Position numbers and translations under genes: made by a program. A DNA stretch of 64,000 bases from assembly GCF_014863355.1 (NCBI RefSeq), contig NZ_JACZEP010000004.1, positions 62,001-126,000 of the forward strand, given 5' to 3'. This DNA comes from Aminobacter carboxidus. Lineage in GTDB: Bacteria > Pseudomonadota > Alphaproteobacteria > Rhizobiales > Rhizobiaceae. Of this stretch, positions 27,878-36,535 are shown piece by piece (position 1 is the first letter of the stretch; each line of letters starts with the position of its first letter). The notes beneath the pieces are model-generated. The model did not search any database. It was not told where the DNA came from and was given only the letters and a program-made list of their open reading frames with translations.

Positions 27878-28797
27878 GCCGTCCGCTCCGTCACCACGAT
27901 CAGGCCTTCGACCGGCTCGCGGCGGTCCTGGCGGATCACGGCACGGTCGAGCGACAGCAGCCTCAGACCCGCCGCCGCGATCAGCCCGTGCACATAGGCT
28001 TCGGAATGGGCATAGCGGCGCGATCCCTGCAGCTCGAAGACACCCTCCCCGGCCAGACGCTCGACCGAAAAGGCAAACAATCCATCAGGCGCCAGCATCT
28101 TCACGACACGCGCAAAAACGCGGTCGAGCGCGCCGAGATACATGAACACGTCGGCAGCAGTGACGAGGTCGGCCGCCTCGCCGGAAAACTCCAGCTTCTG
28201 CAGGTCGGCCTTTTCAAGCCTGTCGTAGACGCCCTTGTCGCGCGCCTTGCGCAGCATCTCGGCCGAGATGTCGTAACCGTCGAGGCGTTGTGCCACCGGC
28301 CTGAGCTTGACGCCCATCAGCCCGGTGCCGCAGCCGAGATCGACGGCATGGTCGAATGCGTTGCGCCCAGTCGCGGCGATGGCCGCCGTCAGCAACTCCG
28401 GCACGCGGTAGTGCAGCGTCTCAACCAGCGCGTGATCGAACTTTTCGGCATATTGGTCGAACAGCATCTCGACAAAGGCGCTGGGCGGGCTGTCGGCGGC
28501 AGGTGCCGCGCCGATCAGCTGCAGCTTGAGCGTCGCCCCTGGCCGGTCAGCCGGCTCGAGCTTCAGCGACATGCGCCAGGCTGCGGCGGCGGCTTCCGAC
28601 TGGCCGGCGGCCTCGTGCATTTCGCCGGCGCGGAACCAGCCCATGGCCCAGTTCGGCGCCAGCTCAAGCGCCCCAAGCATCAGTTCGGCCGCAGCGGCAT
28701 GCTCGCCCGAAGCGAACAGCATTTCGGCATAGTCCGCCCGCCGGTCGGCAAGCAGGTCGTTGGAAGAGAGCTGCAGCGGCGTCAAGCGCGTTTCCAT
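27874..28797 (-). CDS. TPR-containing class I SAM methyltransferase
   Basis: A protein of about 307 residues with N-terminal TPR-like helices (ADYAEMLFASGEHAAAAELM; NWAMGWFRAGEMHEAAGQ) and a Rossmann methyltransferase domain (VDLGCGTGLMGVKL; DGYDISAEML). The start METRLTPLQLS at 28797 is chosen but lacks a clear Shine-Dalgarno site; an ATG at 28818 is possible. It sits between the two halves of the repair cassette and is divergent from exo by about 70 bp. The substrate is unknown. Confidence 0.8.
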   Translation of the reverse strand: METRLTPLQLSSNDLLADRRADYAEMLFASGEHAAAAELMLGALELAPNWAMGWFRAGEMHEAAGQSEAAAAAWRMSLKLEPADRPGATLKLQLIGAAPAADSPPSAFVEMLFDQYAEKFDHALVETLHYRVPELLTAAIAATGRNAFDHAVDLGCGTGLMGVKLRPVAQRLDGYDISAEMLRKARDKGVYDRLEKADLQKLEFSGEAADLVTAADVFMYLGALDRVFARVVKMLAPDGLFAFSVERLAGEGVFELQGSRRYAHSEAYVHGLIAAAGLRLLSLDRAVIRQDRREPVEGLIVVTERTA

Positions 28798-28868
28798 AAT
28801 GAGGAGAGTGGCGCGCATTACTGCCAAAGCGGCCTTCCACGCAAGCGACAAATGCCTATCTTGCAAAG

Positions 28869-29879
28869 ATGCGCGCCAGCGACCTGCTTCATCCCCGCCC
28901 CGAAGGGCTCTACTGCCCATCAGGCGATTTCTATATCGACCCGGTGCGGCCGGTTGAGCGCGCGCTGGTCACGCACGGCCATTCCGACCATGCGCGCCCC
29001 GGCCACGCCAAGGTGCTGGCGACACGTGAGACGCTCGACATCATGGCGATCCGCTGTGGGCCGGATTTCGCCGGTGCCACCCAGGCGATGGCCCTGGGCG
29101 GCAAGATCAAGCTTGGCGACGCCACCGTCTCATTCCACCCTGCAGGCCATGTGCTCGGCTCGGCGCAGATATCGGTCGAGCACAACGGGCTGCGCATCGT
29201 TGCCTCGGGCGACTACAAGCGCGCCACCGACCCGACCTGTGCTGCCTTCGAGGTGGTGCCCTGTGACGTCTTCATCACCGAGGCGACCTTCGCCCTGCCC
29301 GTCTTCCGTCATCCCGATGCATCGGACGAAATCGCCAAGCTGCTAAAGTCCACCCGGCAGTTTCCCGAGCGCGCCCATCTCGTCGGTGCCTATGCGCTCG
29401 GCAAGGCCCAGCGGGTCATGCGGCTGCTGCGCGACCAAGGTTATGACCGGCCGATCTACATCCACGGTGCCATCGCGCGGCTGAGCGAATATTACGAGAG
29501 CCAGGGCATCGCGCTTGGCGACCTCCAGCCGGCGACCATCGAGGACGGCGACAAGGCCGATTTCGCCGGCGCGATCATCGTCGCCCCTTCGTCGAGCTTC
29601 GCCGACCGCTGGGCGCGGCGCTTCCCCGATCCGCTCTCCGCCTTCGCCTCGGGCTGGATGCGCATCCGCCAGCGCGCCAGGCAAGGCGGCGTCGAGCTGC
29701 CGCTCATCATTTCCGATCATTCCGACTGGGACGAGCTCACGGCCACGATCAAAGACACCGGCGCCGGCGAGGTCTGGGTCACCCATGGCCGCGAGGAGGC
29801 GCTGGTGCGCTGGTGCGAGCTGAGCGGGATAGCGGCTCGGCCGTTGCACCTCGTCGGCTATGAAGACGAGGGGGATTGA
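28869..29879 (+). CDS. Ligase-associated exonuclease (metallo-beta-lactamase fold)
   Basis: A 336-residue MBL-fold nuclease. The metal motif THGHSDHARPGH (HxHxDH) is at about residues 35-46; PAGHVLGSAQI and SGDYKR follow. It matches the Exo protein encoded with LigC/Lhr/PdeM, related to mRNA 3'-processing nucleases and SNM1-type nucleases. It lies upstream of the ligase gene on the same strand, with 262 bp holding a palindromic repeat between them. Confidence 0.9.
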   Translation: MRASDLLHPRPEGLYCPSGDFYIDPVRPVERALVTHGHSDHARPGHAKVLATRETLDIMAIRCGPDFAGATQAMALGGKIKLGDATVSFHPAGHVLGSAQISVEHNGLRIVASGDYKRATDPTCAAFEVVPCDVFITEATFALPVFRHPDASDEIAKLLKSTRQFPERAHLVGAYALGKAQRVMRLLRDQGYDRPIYIHGAIARLSEYYESQGIALGDLQPATIEDGDKADFAGAIIVAPSSSFADRWARRFPDPLSAFASGWMRIRQRARQGGVELPLIISDHSDWDELTATIKDTGAGEVWVTHGREEALVRWCELSGIAARPLHLVGYEDEGD

Positions 29880-29969
29880 GGATGGTCCATCCCGATAGCG
29901 TCGCGATCCTTCCTACCCCACTCTGGCCTGCCCGACGGGAGACTGTTTGGCTTGCGGGACAGCACCCCC

Positions 29970-30125
29970 CTCTGTCCTACCGGCCATCTCCCCCGCAAGG
30001 GGGGAGATCAGCTGTCACTACCGCTTTCGCCAATCGCCATCGTCGCAGAACAAGCGCCAACAGCGAAGCTGCCGATCTCCCCCGCCGGCAAGCCAGAGGG
30101 GGGTGGGACGGAACGCGACGCCGAT
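29970..30125. repeat. Two copies of the rhizobial palindrome, exo-ligC gap
   Basis: The first copy (29970-30010) has CCGGCCATCTCCCCC-GCAA-GGGGGGAGATC. The second (30074-30125) carries GATCTCCCCC, GCCAGAGGGGGGT and the tail GGGACGGAACGCGA, which recurs near 58140. They fill the space before the ligase start at 30142. Confidence 0.7.
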
Positions 30126-30141
30126 CGGGGACGGCACTCCC

Positions 30142-31740
30142 ATGAACCGCTTCGCCGAACTCCTCGACCGCCTTGTGCTGACGCCATCGCGCAACGGCAA
30201 GCTCAAGCTCATCACCGACTACTTCCGCGTGGTCGAAGACCCCGATCGCGGCCTGGCGCTCGCTGCCCTCACTGGCGAGCTCGACATCGCCTCGGTCAAG
30301 CCAGCGATGCTGCGCCAGCTCGTTTCCGAGCGCATGGACCTTGTGCTGTTCGGCTATTCCTACGATTATGTCGGCGACCTCGCCGAGACCGTATCGCTGG
30401 TCTGGCCCGAGGCGCCGGGCAGCCGGCCCAACCACGACATCACGCTCGCCGAAGTGGTCGAAAAGTTACAAGCGGCGAGCCGTTCCGACGGCCCGGCTGT
30501 GCTTGCCCGCCTGCTCGACCAGGCCGGCGTCTCGGCCCGTTTCGCCATCATCAAACTCGTCACCGGCGGCCTGCGCATCGGCGTCTCTGCCCGCCTTGCC
30601 AAGCAGGCGCTGGCCGATTTCGGTACCGTCGACGTCACCGAAATCGAGGAGCTCTGGCACGGCCTTGCGCCGCCTTATGGCGAACTCTTCGCCTGGCTGG
30701 AGGGCAAGGCGCCGAAACCGGAAAAGGCTGCCAAGGCACTGTTTCGCCCTGTCATGCTGTCCAACCCGATCAGTGACGGCGACCTCGAAAAGCTCGCCCC
30801 GGCCGACTACGCCGCCGAATGGAAATGGGACGGCATCCGCGTCCAGGCGGTTTCGGAGGGCGGCATCCGCCGGCTCTATTCGCGCACCGGTGACGATGTG
30901 TCAGGTGCCTTCCCCGACGTGGTCGCTGCCATGGACTTCGAAGCAGCACTCGACGGCGAGTTGCTCGTCGGCGTACCCAGCGAGGCGACAGGCACCTTTT
31001 CCGCCCTGCAGCAGCGGCTCAACCGCAAGACCGTCTCAGTCAAGATGCAGGACCGCTATCCGGCCTTCGTGCGCTGCTACGACCTGCTCCAGCTCGGTGG
31101 CGAGGATTTGCGCGGCCTCGCCTTCATCGAGCGCCGCCAGCGCCTCGAAAGTTTCATCGCCACGCTCGATCCAGATCGCTTCGACCTGTCGCCGCTCGTC
31201 GCCTTCAGCGGCTGGGAACAACTTGAAAAGATGCGCAGCACGCCGCCGCACCCGATCATCGAGGGCGTCATGCTGAAGCGGCTCGACTCGCCCTATCTCG
31301 CCGGCCGCCCCAAAGGCCCATGGTTCAAGTGGAAGCGCGATCCGCACACGGTCGACGCCGTCCTGATGTATGCCCAGCGCGGCCACGGCAAGCGTTCGAG
31401 CTTCTACTCCGACTACACATTCGGTGTCTGGTCGGGTGCCGTGGGCGCCGAAGAGCTGGTGCCGGTCGGCAAGGCCTATTTCGGCTTCACCGACGAGGAG
31501 CTCAAGCAGATCGACAAGTTCGTCCGCGACAACACCATCGAGCGCTTCGGGCCGGTGCGCTCGGTGCGCGCCGACAGGGCGAACGGGCTGGTGCTGGAAG
31601 TCGCCTTCGAAGGCCTCAACCGCTCGACGCGCCACAAGTCGGGCGTCGCCATGCGCTTTCCCCGGATCTCACGCCTGCGTTGGGACAAACCGCCAGCGGA
31701 AGCCGACCGCATCGAAACGCTGCAGGCGCTGCTCGACTAA
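30142..31740 (+). CDS. ligC: ATP-dependent DNA ligase (LigC type, damage-response cassette)
   Basis: A 532-residue ATP-dependent ligase. The N-terminal DNA-binding region (MNRFAELLDRLVLTPSRNGK) is followed by motif I EWKWDGIR with the nucleotidyl lysine at 228, then RTGDDVSGAFPDV, DGELLVG, EGVMLKR and the C-terminal OB part. Length and neighbours fit the LigC/LigB-type ligases encoded with Exo, Lhr and PdeM rather than the Ku-dependent LigD. Members of this set have been linked to resistance to cross-linking agents. Confidence 0.93.
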   Translation: MNRFAELLDRLVLTPSRNGKLKLITDYFRVVEDPDRGLALAALTGELDIASVKPAMLRQLVSERMDLVLFGYSYDYVGDLAETVSLVWPEAPGSRPNHDITLAEVVEKLQAASRSDGPAVLARLLDQAGVSARFAIIKLVTGGLRIGVSARLAKQALADFGTVDVTEIEELWHGLAPPYGELFAWLEGKAPKPEKAAKALFRPVMLSNPISDGDLEKLAPADYAAEWKWDGIRVQAVSEGGIRRLYSRTGDDVSGAFPDVVAAMDFEAALDGELLVGVPSEATGTFSALQQRLNRKTVSVKMQDRYPAFVRCYDLLQLGGEDLRGLAFIERRQRLESFIATLDPDRFDLSPLVAFSGWEQLEKMRSTPPHPIIEGVMLKRLDSPYLAGRPKGPWFKWKRDPHTVDAVLMYAQRGHGKRSSFYSDYTFGVWSGAVGAEELVPVGKAYFGFTDEELKQIDKFVRDNTIERFGPVRSVRADRANGLVLEVAFEGLNRSTRHKSGVAMRFPRISRLRWDKPPAEADRIETLQALLD

Positions 31741-31787
31741 GGCATGATCCCGAAAAGCGGGCGCCGGTTGTCGGACAGGACCATGCC
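31741..31787. repeat. Rhizobial GGCATGATCCCGAAAA palindrome
   Basis: An imperfect hairpin beginning GGCATGATCCCGAAAAGCGG and ending GGACCATGCC, directly after the ligase stop. It matches a very common intergenic palindrome of rhizobia; a second member is at 44900-44947. It may serve as a transcription end. Confidence 0.65.
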
Positions 31788-31801
31788 CTACCAAAGGCCG
31801 G

Positions 31802-32896
31802 CTATTCGGTCACCGAGACCCTGATTTCGTAGATATCGACGGCCTTGCCTTCCTTGGTCAGGTCCGAGTTGATGGCGATGGTGCCGGCAGCACCTGGCTC
31901 CTTGTCCGGCACATCCATCTCGAACAGATATTCGCCGCGCTGGTAGCCGACGAGATAACGCTTGCGGCCGCAGTCGCCAAGTTCGCCGAAATTGCAGTCG
32001 ACGGCCATCTGCGTTTCCTTGCCGTCCTCAGCGCGCGCGATGATGTCGAACACCGCATGCTTGCCGGCGATCTGTTCGAGCACGCCGCGGCCGACATCGA
32101 AGACGATCGCTGAGCCGGTGTTGCCGGAGCGGATGCGCAGGAAGCTGCCGGTATCGTCCTTGGCGACTTCGGCCGATGTGCCACTTGGGGCGCTGACGTC
32201 GGTCGGGTCCGTCGGCGTGAACACGGTGATCCAGTTGCGCGCCTGGTCGACCTCGCCCGGCCGCGCCGGCCCGGCATCGGTGGGCGAAAAATCCTCGCTC
32301 TCGAGCTGCTTGGGCGGGTTGTGCACCGAGGTGTCGATTTCCGCAGCCGACTTGAACTGGTCGGTCTGCACCGCCCACCAGGCGCCGATGCCGCCCATGG
32401 TGAGAAGTGTCACCGCAAAGAACATCGCCGCATAAGGCCGCCGTCTTTCCGCACGCGCGCTGGCCCGGTCGGCGGCACGCCGCTCCGCCCGGCTGCGCTT
32501 TTCGGTGATCTCGACCGGCGGGCCGCCGGGCAAGGTCGCATCGGGCATGATGTCGGGCACCACGGGCGTCACACCCGCCGCCGGATTGCCGATGGAGACG
32601 GACGGCGCCCTGCTGGCGCCATTGCCGTTGAGCGATATTTCGGGTGCTGCTGCAGCGTCCGCCGCGCCCAGCGAGGCCGCGGGCGCTGCCGGCATGAATT
32701 CCGATTCGATCTCGGTGATCGTGGCCTGCAGCGACTTGCGGCGGTTGATCGCCGCCTCGACTGTCATCGCCGGATTGGCCTTGAGCGCGCGGTCGAGCGC
32801 GCCGAACGCAGCGCGATAGACCTTTTCGCGAAACTCGCGGTTCTCGGGATCGCCCTTTTCGAAAGCGTTCCGGATCGCCTTTTCGATCGAATCCAA
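31802..32896 (-). CDS. Single-pass membrane protein of unknown function
   Basis: A protein of about 364 residues. The N-terminal helical part (DSIEKAIRNAFEKGDPENRE) leads to a low-complexity Ala/Pro region, a basic stretch (EKRSRAERRAADRASARAER) and one membrane helix (YAAMFFAVTLLTMGGIGAWWA), followed by a periplasmic domain of about 190 residues with CNFGELGDCGRKRYLVGYQR. The TTG at 32896 is chosen because GAGGAA lies seven bases upstream; no good ATG exists nearby. The family is conserved in rhizobia as far as I can recall, but no function is known to me. Confidence 0.65.
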   Translation of the reverse strand: MDSIEKAIRNAFEKGDPENREFREKVYRAAFGALDRALKANPAMTVEAAINRRKSLQATITEIESEFMPAAPAASLGAADAAAAPEISLNGNGASRAPSVSIGNPAAGVTPVVPDIMPDATLPGGPPVEITEKRSRAERRAADRASARAERRRPYAAMFFAVTLLTMGGIGAWWAVQTDQFKSAAEIDTSVHNPPKQLESEDFSPTDAGPARPGEVDQARNWITVFTPTDPTDVSAPSGTSAEVAKDDTGSFLRIRSGNTGSAIVFDVGRGVLEQIAGKHAVFDIIARAEDGKETQMAVDCNFGELGDCGRKRYLVGYQRGEYLFEMDVPDKEPGAAGTIAINSDLTKEGKAVDIYEIRVSVTE

Positions 32897-33079
32897 CCGA
32901 TGTTCCTCGCAACGCGCCTGTGTTGCCAGATGGTTAGCGGCAGAAAAGGCATCAATCAACGGCACCGTTGGCGAATTGTCGGCCAAAAATGGGTGCAATG
33001 CGCCGCAAGGCCGGCAAAACAACTCGGGCGGAGCCCGCGACCGATCCATTGTCGAGACGATGCAATCTGTTGTATGGAG

Positions 33080-33099
33080 TGACGTTTACGGAAACGTCA
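33080..33099. promoter_or_regulatory. Palindromic operator identical in core to the beta-oxidation operator
   Basis: TGACGTTT-ACGG-AAACGTCA, centred 33 bp before the nitronate monooxygenase start. Arms and spacing are the same as the core of the site at 17007-17036 (TGACGTTT-GCGT-AAACGTCA). The GTG start and a GGGAG ribosome binding site lie downstream. Control by the MerR protein of 17177-17632 is inferred. Confidence 0.72.
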
Positions 33100-33122
33100 A
33101 AATCGAGAGCCGGGAGAGACGC

Positions 33123-34079
33123 GTGGCACTGCCTGAAATCCTCAAGAAGAATTTGCGTGTTCCCGTCGTCGGCGCGCCTTTGTTCATCATCTCGCATCCG
33201 CCGCTGGTGCTGGCGCAGTGCAAGGCCGGCATCGTCGGCTCGTTTCCTGCCCTCAACGCCCGCCCCGAAGCCCAGTTCGACGAGTGGCTGGCTCAGGTCA
33301 CCGAGGATCTCGCCGCCCACGACGCCGCCAATCCCGACAGGCCGGCCGCACCTTTCGCCGTCAACCAGATCGTGCACAAGTCGAACAAGCGGCTCGAGCA
33401 TGATTTGCGCCTGTGCGTGAAGTACAAGGTGCCGATCGTCATCTCGTCGCTCGGTGCCGTCGAGGAGGTCAACCAGGCCGTCCACTCCTATGGCGGCATC
33501 GTTTTGCACGACATCATCCACGACCGCCACGCCCGCAAGGCGATCAAGATGGGCGCCGATGGGCTGATCGCGGTCGCCGCCGGCGCCGGTGGCCATGCCG
33601 GCACGCTGTCGCCCTTCGCGCTGATCCAGGAAATCCGCCAGTGGTTCGACGGCCCACTGCTTTTGTCGGGCGCCATCGCCAATGGCGGTGCCGTGCTCGC
33701 CGCCCAGGCCATGGGCGCTGACCTCGCCTATATCGGCTCGCCCTTCATCGCCACCGAGGAGGCCCGCGCCGCCGATGCCTACAAGCAGATGATCGTCGAA
33801 TCCAAGGCCGCCGACATCGTCTATTCCAACCTGTTCACCGGCATTCACGGCAACTACCTCAAGGGCTCGGTCCGCGCCGCCGGCATGGACCCCGACAACC
33901 TCGCCGTCTCCGATCCCACCCACATGGATTTCGAGGGCGACAACAAATACAAGGCCTGGAAGGACATCTGGGGCTGTGGCCAGGGCATCGGCGCGGTCGA
34001 CAAGGTGGCCCCGGTGGCGGAGCTGGTCGAGCGTCTGGCCAGCGAATACGCTGCGGCGAAAGCCCGCCTCGCCGGTTGA
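33123..34079 (+). CDS. Nitronate monooxygenase (2-nitropropane dioxygenase family)
   Basis: A 318-residue FMN-dependent TIM-barrel protein: VPVVGAPLFIISHPPLVLAQ at the N-terminus, GLIAVAAGAGGHAGTLSPFA for FMN phosphate binding, and LLSGAIANGGAVLAAQAMGAD. GTG at 33123 is preceded by GGGAG. Such enzymes oxidise alkyl nitronates, and some act as enoyl-ACP reductases (FabK) or in acyl-lipid metabolism. The shared operator with the beta-oxidation operon favours a fatty-acid-linked role in this organism. Confidence 0.9.
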   Translation: MALPEILKKNLRVPVVGAPLFIISHPPLVLAQCKAGIVGSFPALNARPEAQFDEWLAQVTEDLAAHDAANPDRPAAPFAVNQIVHKSNKRLEHDLRLCVKYKVPIVISSLGAVEEVNQAVHSYGGIVLHDIIHDRHARKAIKMGADGLIAVAAGAGGHAGTLSPFALIQEIRQWFDGPLLLSGAIANGGAVLAAQAMGADLAYIGSPFIATEEARAADAYKQMIVESKAADIVYSNLFTGIHGNYLKGSVRAAGMDPDNLAVSDPTHMDFEGDNKYKAWKDIWGCGQGIGAVDKVAPVAELVERLASEYAAAKARLAG

Positions 34080-34265
34080 ATAGAGCCGGCGCGATAGGAA
34101 ACCTCGTCCTTTCGAGCCGCCCTTGACCAGCAGCGGCTTTCCCCAACGACAGGCGGCGACATGTTCGCCTCTTGTCAAAACCCTGCAAAGGCCGCTTGAA
34201 ATCCGCGCGCAATGAAGTTATCACGCGCTCACTGTCTCGCGCCCCTCGGGTCGCGAAGCCTGGAA

Positions 34266-34341
34266 GCCGCTTTAGCTCAGTTGGTAGAGCACATCATTCG
34301 TAATGATGGGGTCAGGTGTTCGAGTCACCTAAGCGGCACCA
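34266..34341 (+). tRNA. tRNA-Thr (anticodon CGT)
   Basis: A 76-base cloverleaf: acceptor GCCGCTT/AAGCGGC, D stem GCTC/GAGC, anticodon stem CATCA/TGATG with loop TTCGTAA (anticodon CGT, reads ACG), T stem AGGTG/CACCT with TTCGAGT loop, discriminator A and encoded CCA. All stems pair fully. Confidence 0.97.
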
Positions 34342-34516
34342 GCTATCTCAGAAGAAAATCACTGGTACGCATCGGGCCATCCGCCCAGGTTCTGCATGCA
34401 ATGTCGAAACCAACGCGGAAGCAAAGGGCATTGCCCCCATGTGCGCACCGACTGGCACTCCGTCTCCCATCCTCTAGCGAACGGGCGGTGTCCCAGCCGA
34501 ATGCGCGATTGCGTTC

Positions 34517-34873
34517 CTACGACCCTACAGTGACGACGAAGTGTTTCGTCACGGGCTCGATGATCTTCCAGGTACCCTTGAAATCGGCCTCCACGACGAA
34601 CGCATCGCCCGGCCCAACCTCGACCGGCTCGCCCCCGTCGGGCGTGATGACAATGCGGCCCGAGATCATGTGGACGAACTCATAGTCGGTGTAGCTCGCA
34701 TGGTAGGTGCCTGGCGTCGCCTGCCATGTTCCCGACAGCACCTTGCCATCCCTGGTCGTGTGCTGGACGGCGGTTTTCATCGTCGGCTTTCCTTCGACCA
34801 CCACCCAGCCTGGCAGGTCACTGGAGTCGGCGCCTTCCGGCTGGCCGAACTTGAGGATGGTTTTATGCGCCAT
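34517..34873 (-). CDS. Cupin-domain protein
   Basis: A 118-residue single-domain cupin. It opens MAHKTILKFGQPEGADSSD and has the cupin strands YTDYEFVHMISGRIVITPDG and VGPGDAFVVEADFKGTW. The form resembles the cupin_3/ureidoglycine aminohydrolase-like group. The ATG at 34873 is preceded by a strong GGAGGAAG. It stands alone downstream of the tRNA, on the opposite strand. No substrate can be assigned. Confidence 0.85.
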   Translation of the reverse strand: MAHKTILKFGQPEGADSSDLPGWVVVEGKPTMKTAVQHTTRDGKVLSGTWQATPGTYHASYTDYEFVHMISGRIVITPDGGEPVEVGPGDAFVVEADFKGTWKIIEPVTKHFVVTVGS

Positions 34874-35046
34874 GGTATCTTCCTCCTTCTTCAGACACTT
34901 CTGAATAGCCGACGGGCCCACCGCGGGCAACTTAGTTTCCTGGTGATAAATTCCAAGACACTGCGACGCTGTGCGCTTTGAAGCCCGCCCCTTGCGGAAT
35001 TACCCCTGCCGGTGATGATAGGAGCAGATTTAGCAAAGGCTTATAG

Positions 35047-35370
35047 ATGAAAGCAAAACTGTTGGCGGCCATGACAATGCTCGCCGTCGTCGGCTGCACG
35101 ACCCAGCCAGCCGAGCATGCCGCAAAACTCTCGACCCAGGATCCCAAATGGCGCTCTCCGGAATGCGCAAGAGCCCGGCAAGCGGCATCGAACTATGAGG
35201 CGGGCGAGAAGAAGACCATGAGCATATCCGCCGGCCTGCTCCTCGGCCCATACGGGCTTGGCATTGCAATGGCCGGCAAGCAGCATCAAGCCAAGATGCG
35301 AAAGCAATTCGCCCGAGACATGCATTCGAAATGCTCAAGCCAGCCCCTTCCGGCCAGTCTGGCGAGATAG
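35047..35370 (+). CDS. Small predicted lipoprotein
   Basis: A 107-residue protein with a lipoprotein signal: MKAKLLAAMTMLAVVGC ending in a VVGC lipobox with Cys17. The mature part has a Gly-rich hydrophobic patch (SISAGLLLGPYGLGIAMAG) and a basic C-terminus. No family recognised. It lies alone between the cupin gene and the cobalamin riboswitch. Confidence 0.7.
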   Translation: MKAKLLAAMTMLAVVGCTTQPAEHAAKLSTQDPKWRSPECARARQAASNYEAGEKKTMSISAGLLLGPYGLGIAMAGKQHQAKMRKQFARDMHSKCSSQPLPASLAR

Positions 35371-35456
35371 CGTTGACGCGTCGCCGACACCACGACTTGA
35401 TTTTGTGACCTCGGATATCCCTTGACTTGGCCCGACCCGCCTATAGCTTGCCGCGC

Positions 35457-35626
35457 GGTTATGGTTCTTCCGCTTTCGGGCGGGAGCTAAGAGGGAATTC
35501 GGTGTGACACCGAAGCTGCCCCGCAACTGTAAGCGGCGAGCCGCATTGCCGATCTTGTCACTGGCGTTGATGCCGGGAAGACAGGCGATGAAGCCGGGAC
35601 CCGCGAGCCAGGAGACCTGCCTGACC
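35457..35626 (+). promoter_or_regulatory. Cobalamin riboswitch
   Basis: It contains the conserved core TAAGAGGGAA, then CGGTGTGACACCGAAGCTGC, CCCCGCAACTGTAAGCGG, TGCCGGGAAGACAGGCG and the B12 box GCCAGGAGACCTGCC. These are the defining elements of adenosylcobalamin riboswitches. The next gene, a CbiX-like/ferredoxin fusion, starts about 127 bp further on, with no other gene between. It should lower that gene's expression when B12 is ample. Confidence 0.93.
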
Positions 35627-35752
35627 GAATGATGTTCCGAGGGCGGGGTGTACCACCGGAACGCAGGTTCGTGCAGGCGGGCGCATCGGCCTTGGCCTCC
35701 ACCGACATGCGTTGCCGCAATCCCCGCCTCGACCAGGCAGGGATCGAATCGT

Positions 35753-36535
35753 TTGTCCAGTACCGAAGTTGAGACCGCGCAGTCAGATGCCAAACGGGCC
35801 GTCGTGCTCGTCGCCAAGTCGGCCTTCGCGGCTTCCCCATACAAGCAGATGCAGCGGCTCGCCGATCTGGCCGCGACATTGCCCGGTGTCGATCATGCGA
35901 GCTTCGGCTTCACCGAACAGGGCACGCCGTCGTTGCGCGAGGCACTGGCAGCACTTCGGCAAACCAACGTCTCCGACATCCTCATCCTGCCGCTGATGCT
36001 GCCGGTCGAGCCAAGCTTCACCGCCTGGCTCGTCAAATCGCTGCGCCGCTGGCAGGCCGAGGACGGTGCGCCGTGGCCGAGTATGCGCATCGCCCAGGGT
36101 CTCGCCGAAAGTCCGCTGCTGCCGGTGCTGATGGCCGAACTCGTTGCCGGTGCCGATGCGGCGACGACTGTCCCGCCGCTCGAAAAGCTCACGCCAGAGG
36201 GCTCGCTTGTGCCGGCGCAGAAACGGCGCGTGCTGGTCTGCCAGGGCGGCCCATGCAACGCCGCCGGCGCCGACCTGATCTGGGGCCACCTGCGCAACCA
36301 GCAGGATCGCCAGAAGCTTCGCATCACCGGCGACGGCACAATGACCGCCAAGTCGACCTGCCTCGGCCCGTGCAACCTGGCGCCGGTGCTACAGGTGTTT
36401 CCCGAGGGCACCTACTACGGCGGTGTCACCGAAGCCGCCATCGACCGCATCGTCAGCGAACATCTGCTTGGCGGCGTGGTGGTCGAGGACTTCGCTTACC
36501 AACCCACCGGCCGCAAGCAGGTGCTGCGGCGGTAG
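35753..36535 (+). CDS. CbiX-like domain fused to a [2Fe-2S] thioredoxin-like ferredoxin
   Basis: A 260-residue two-domain protein. Residues 15-135 match the sirohydrochlorin cobaltochelatase (CbiX/SirB) fold (AVVLVAKSAFAASPYKQMQRL; VSDILILPLMLPVEPSF). Residues 158-240 form a ferredoxin-like domain with Cys163/168 (CQGGPC) and Cys203/207 (CLGPC). The chelatase histidines expected in HGS-type and PLFL...H-type motifs are absent, so cobalt insertion is doubtful. The TTG start at 35753 follows AGGGA; other starts are possible. It is controlled by the cobalamin riboswitch upstream, tying it to B12 metabolism. Confidence 0.82.
   Translation: MSSTEVETAQSDAKRAVVLVAKSAFAASPYKQMQRLADLAATLPGVDHASFGFTEQGTPSLREALAALRQTNVSDILILPLMLPVEPSFTAWLVKSLRRWQAEDGAPWPSMRIAQGLAESPLLPVLMAELVAGADAATTVPPLEKLTPEGSLVPAQKRRVLVCQGGPCNAAGADLIWGHLRNQQDRQKLRITGDGTMTAKSTCLGPCNLAPVLQVFPEGTYYGGVTEAAIDRIVSEHLLGGVVVEDFAYQPTGRKQVLRR

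Noticed and set aside
30142-31740. LigD-type non-homologous end-joining ligase
   Set aside because: No polymerase or phosphoesterase domain is fused and no ku gene is near; length and neighbours fit the LigC cassette.
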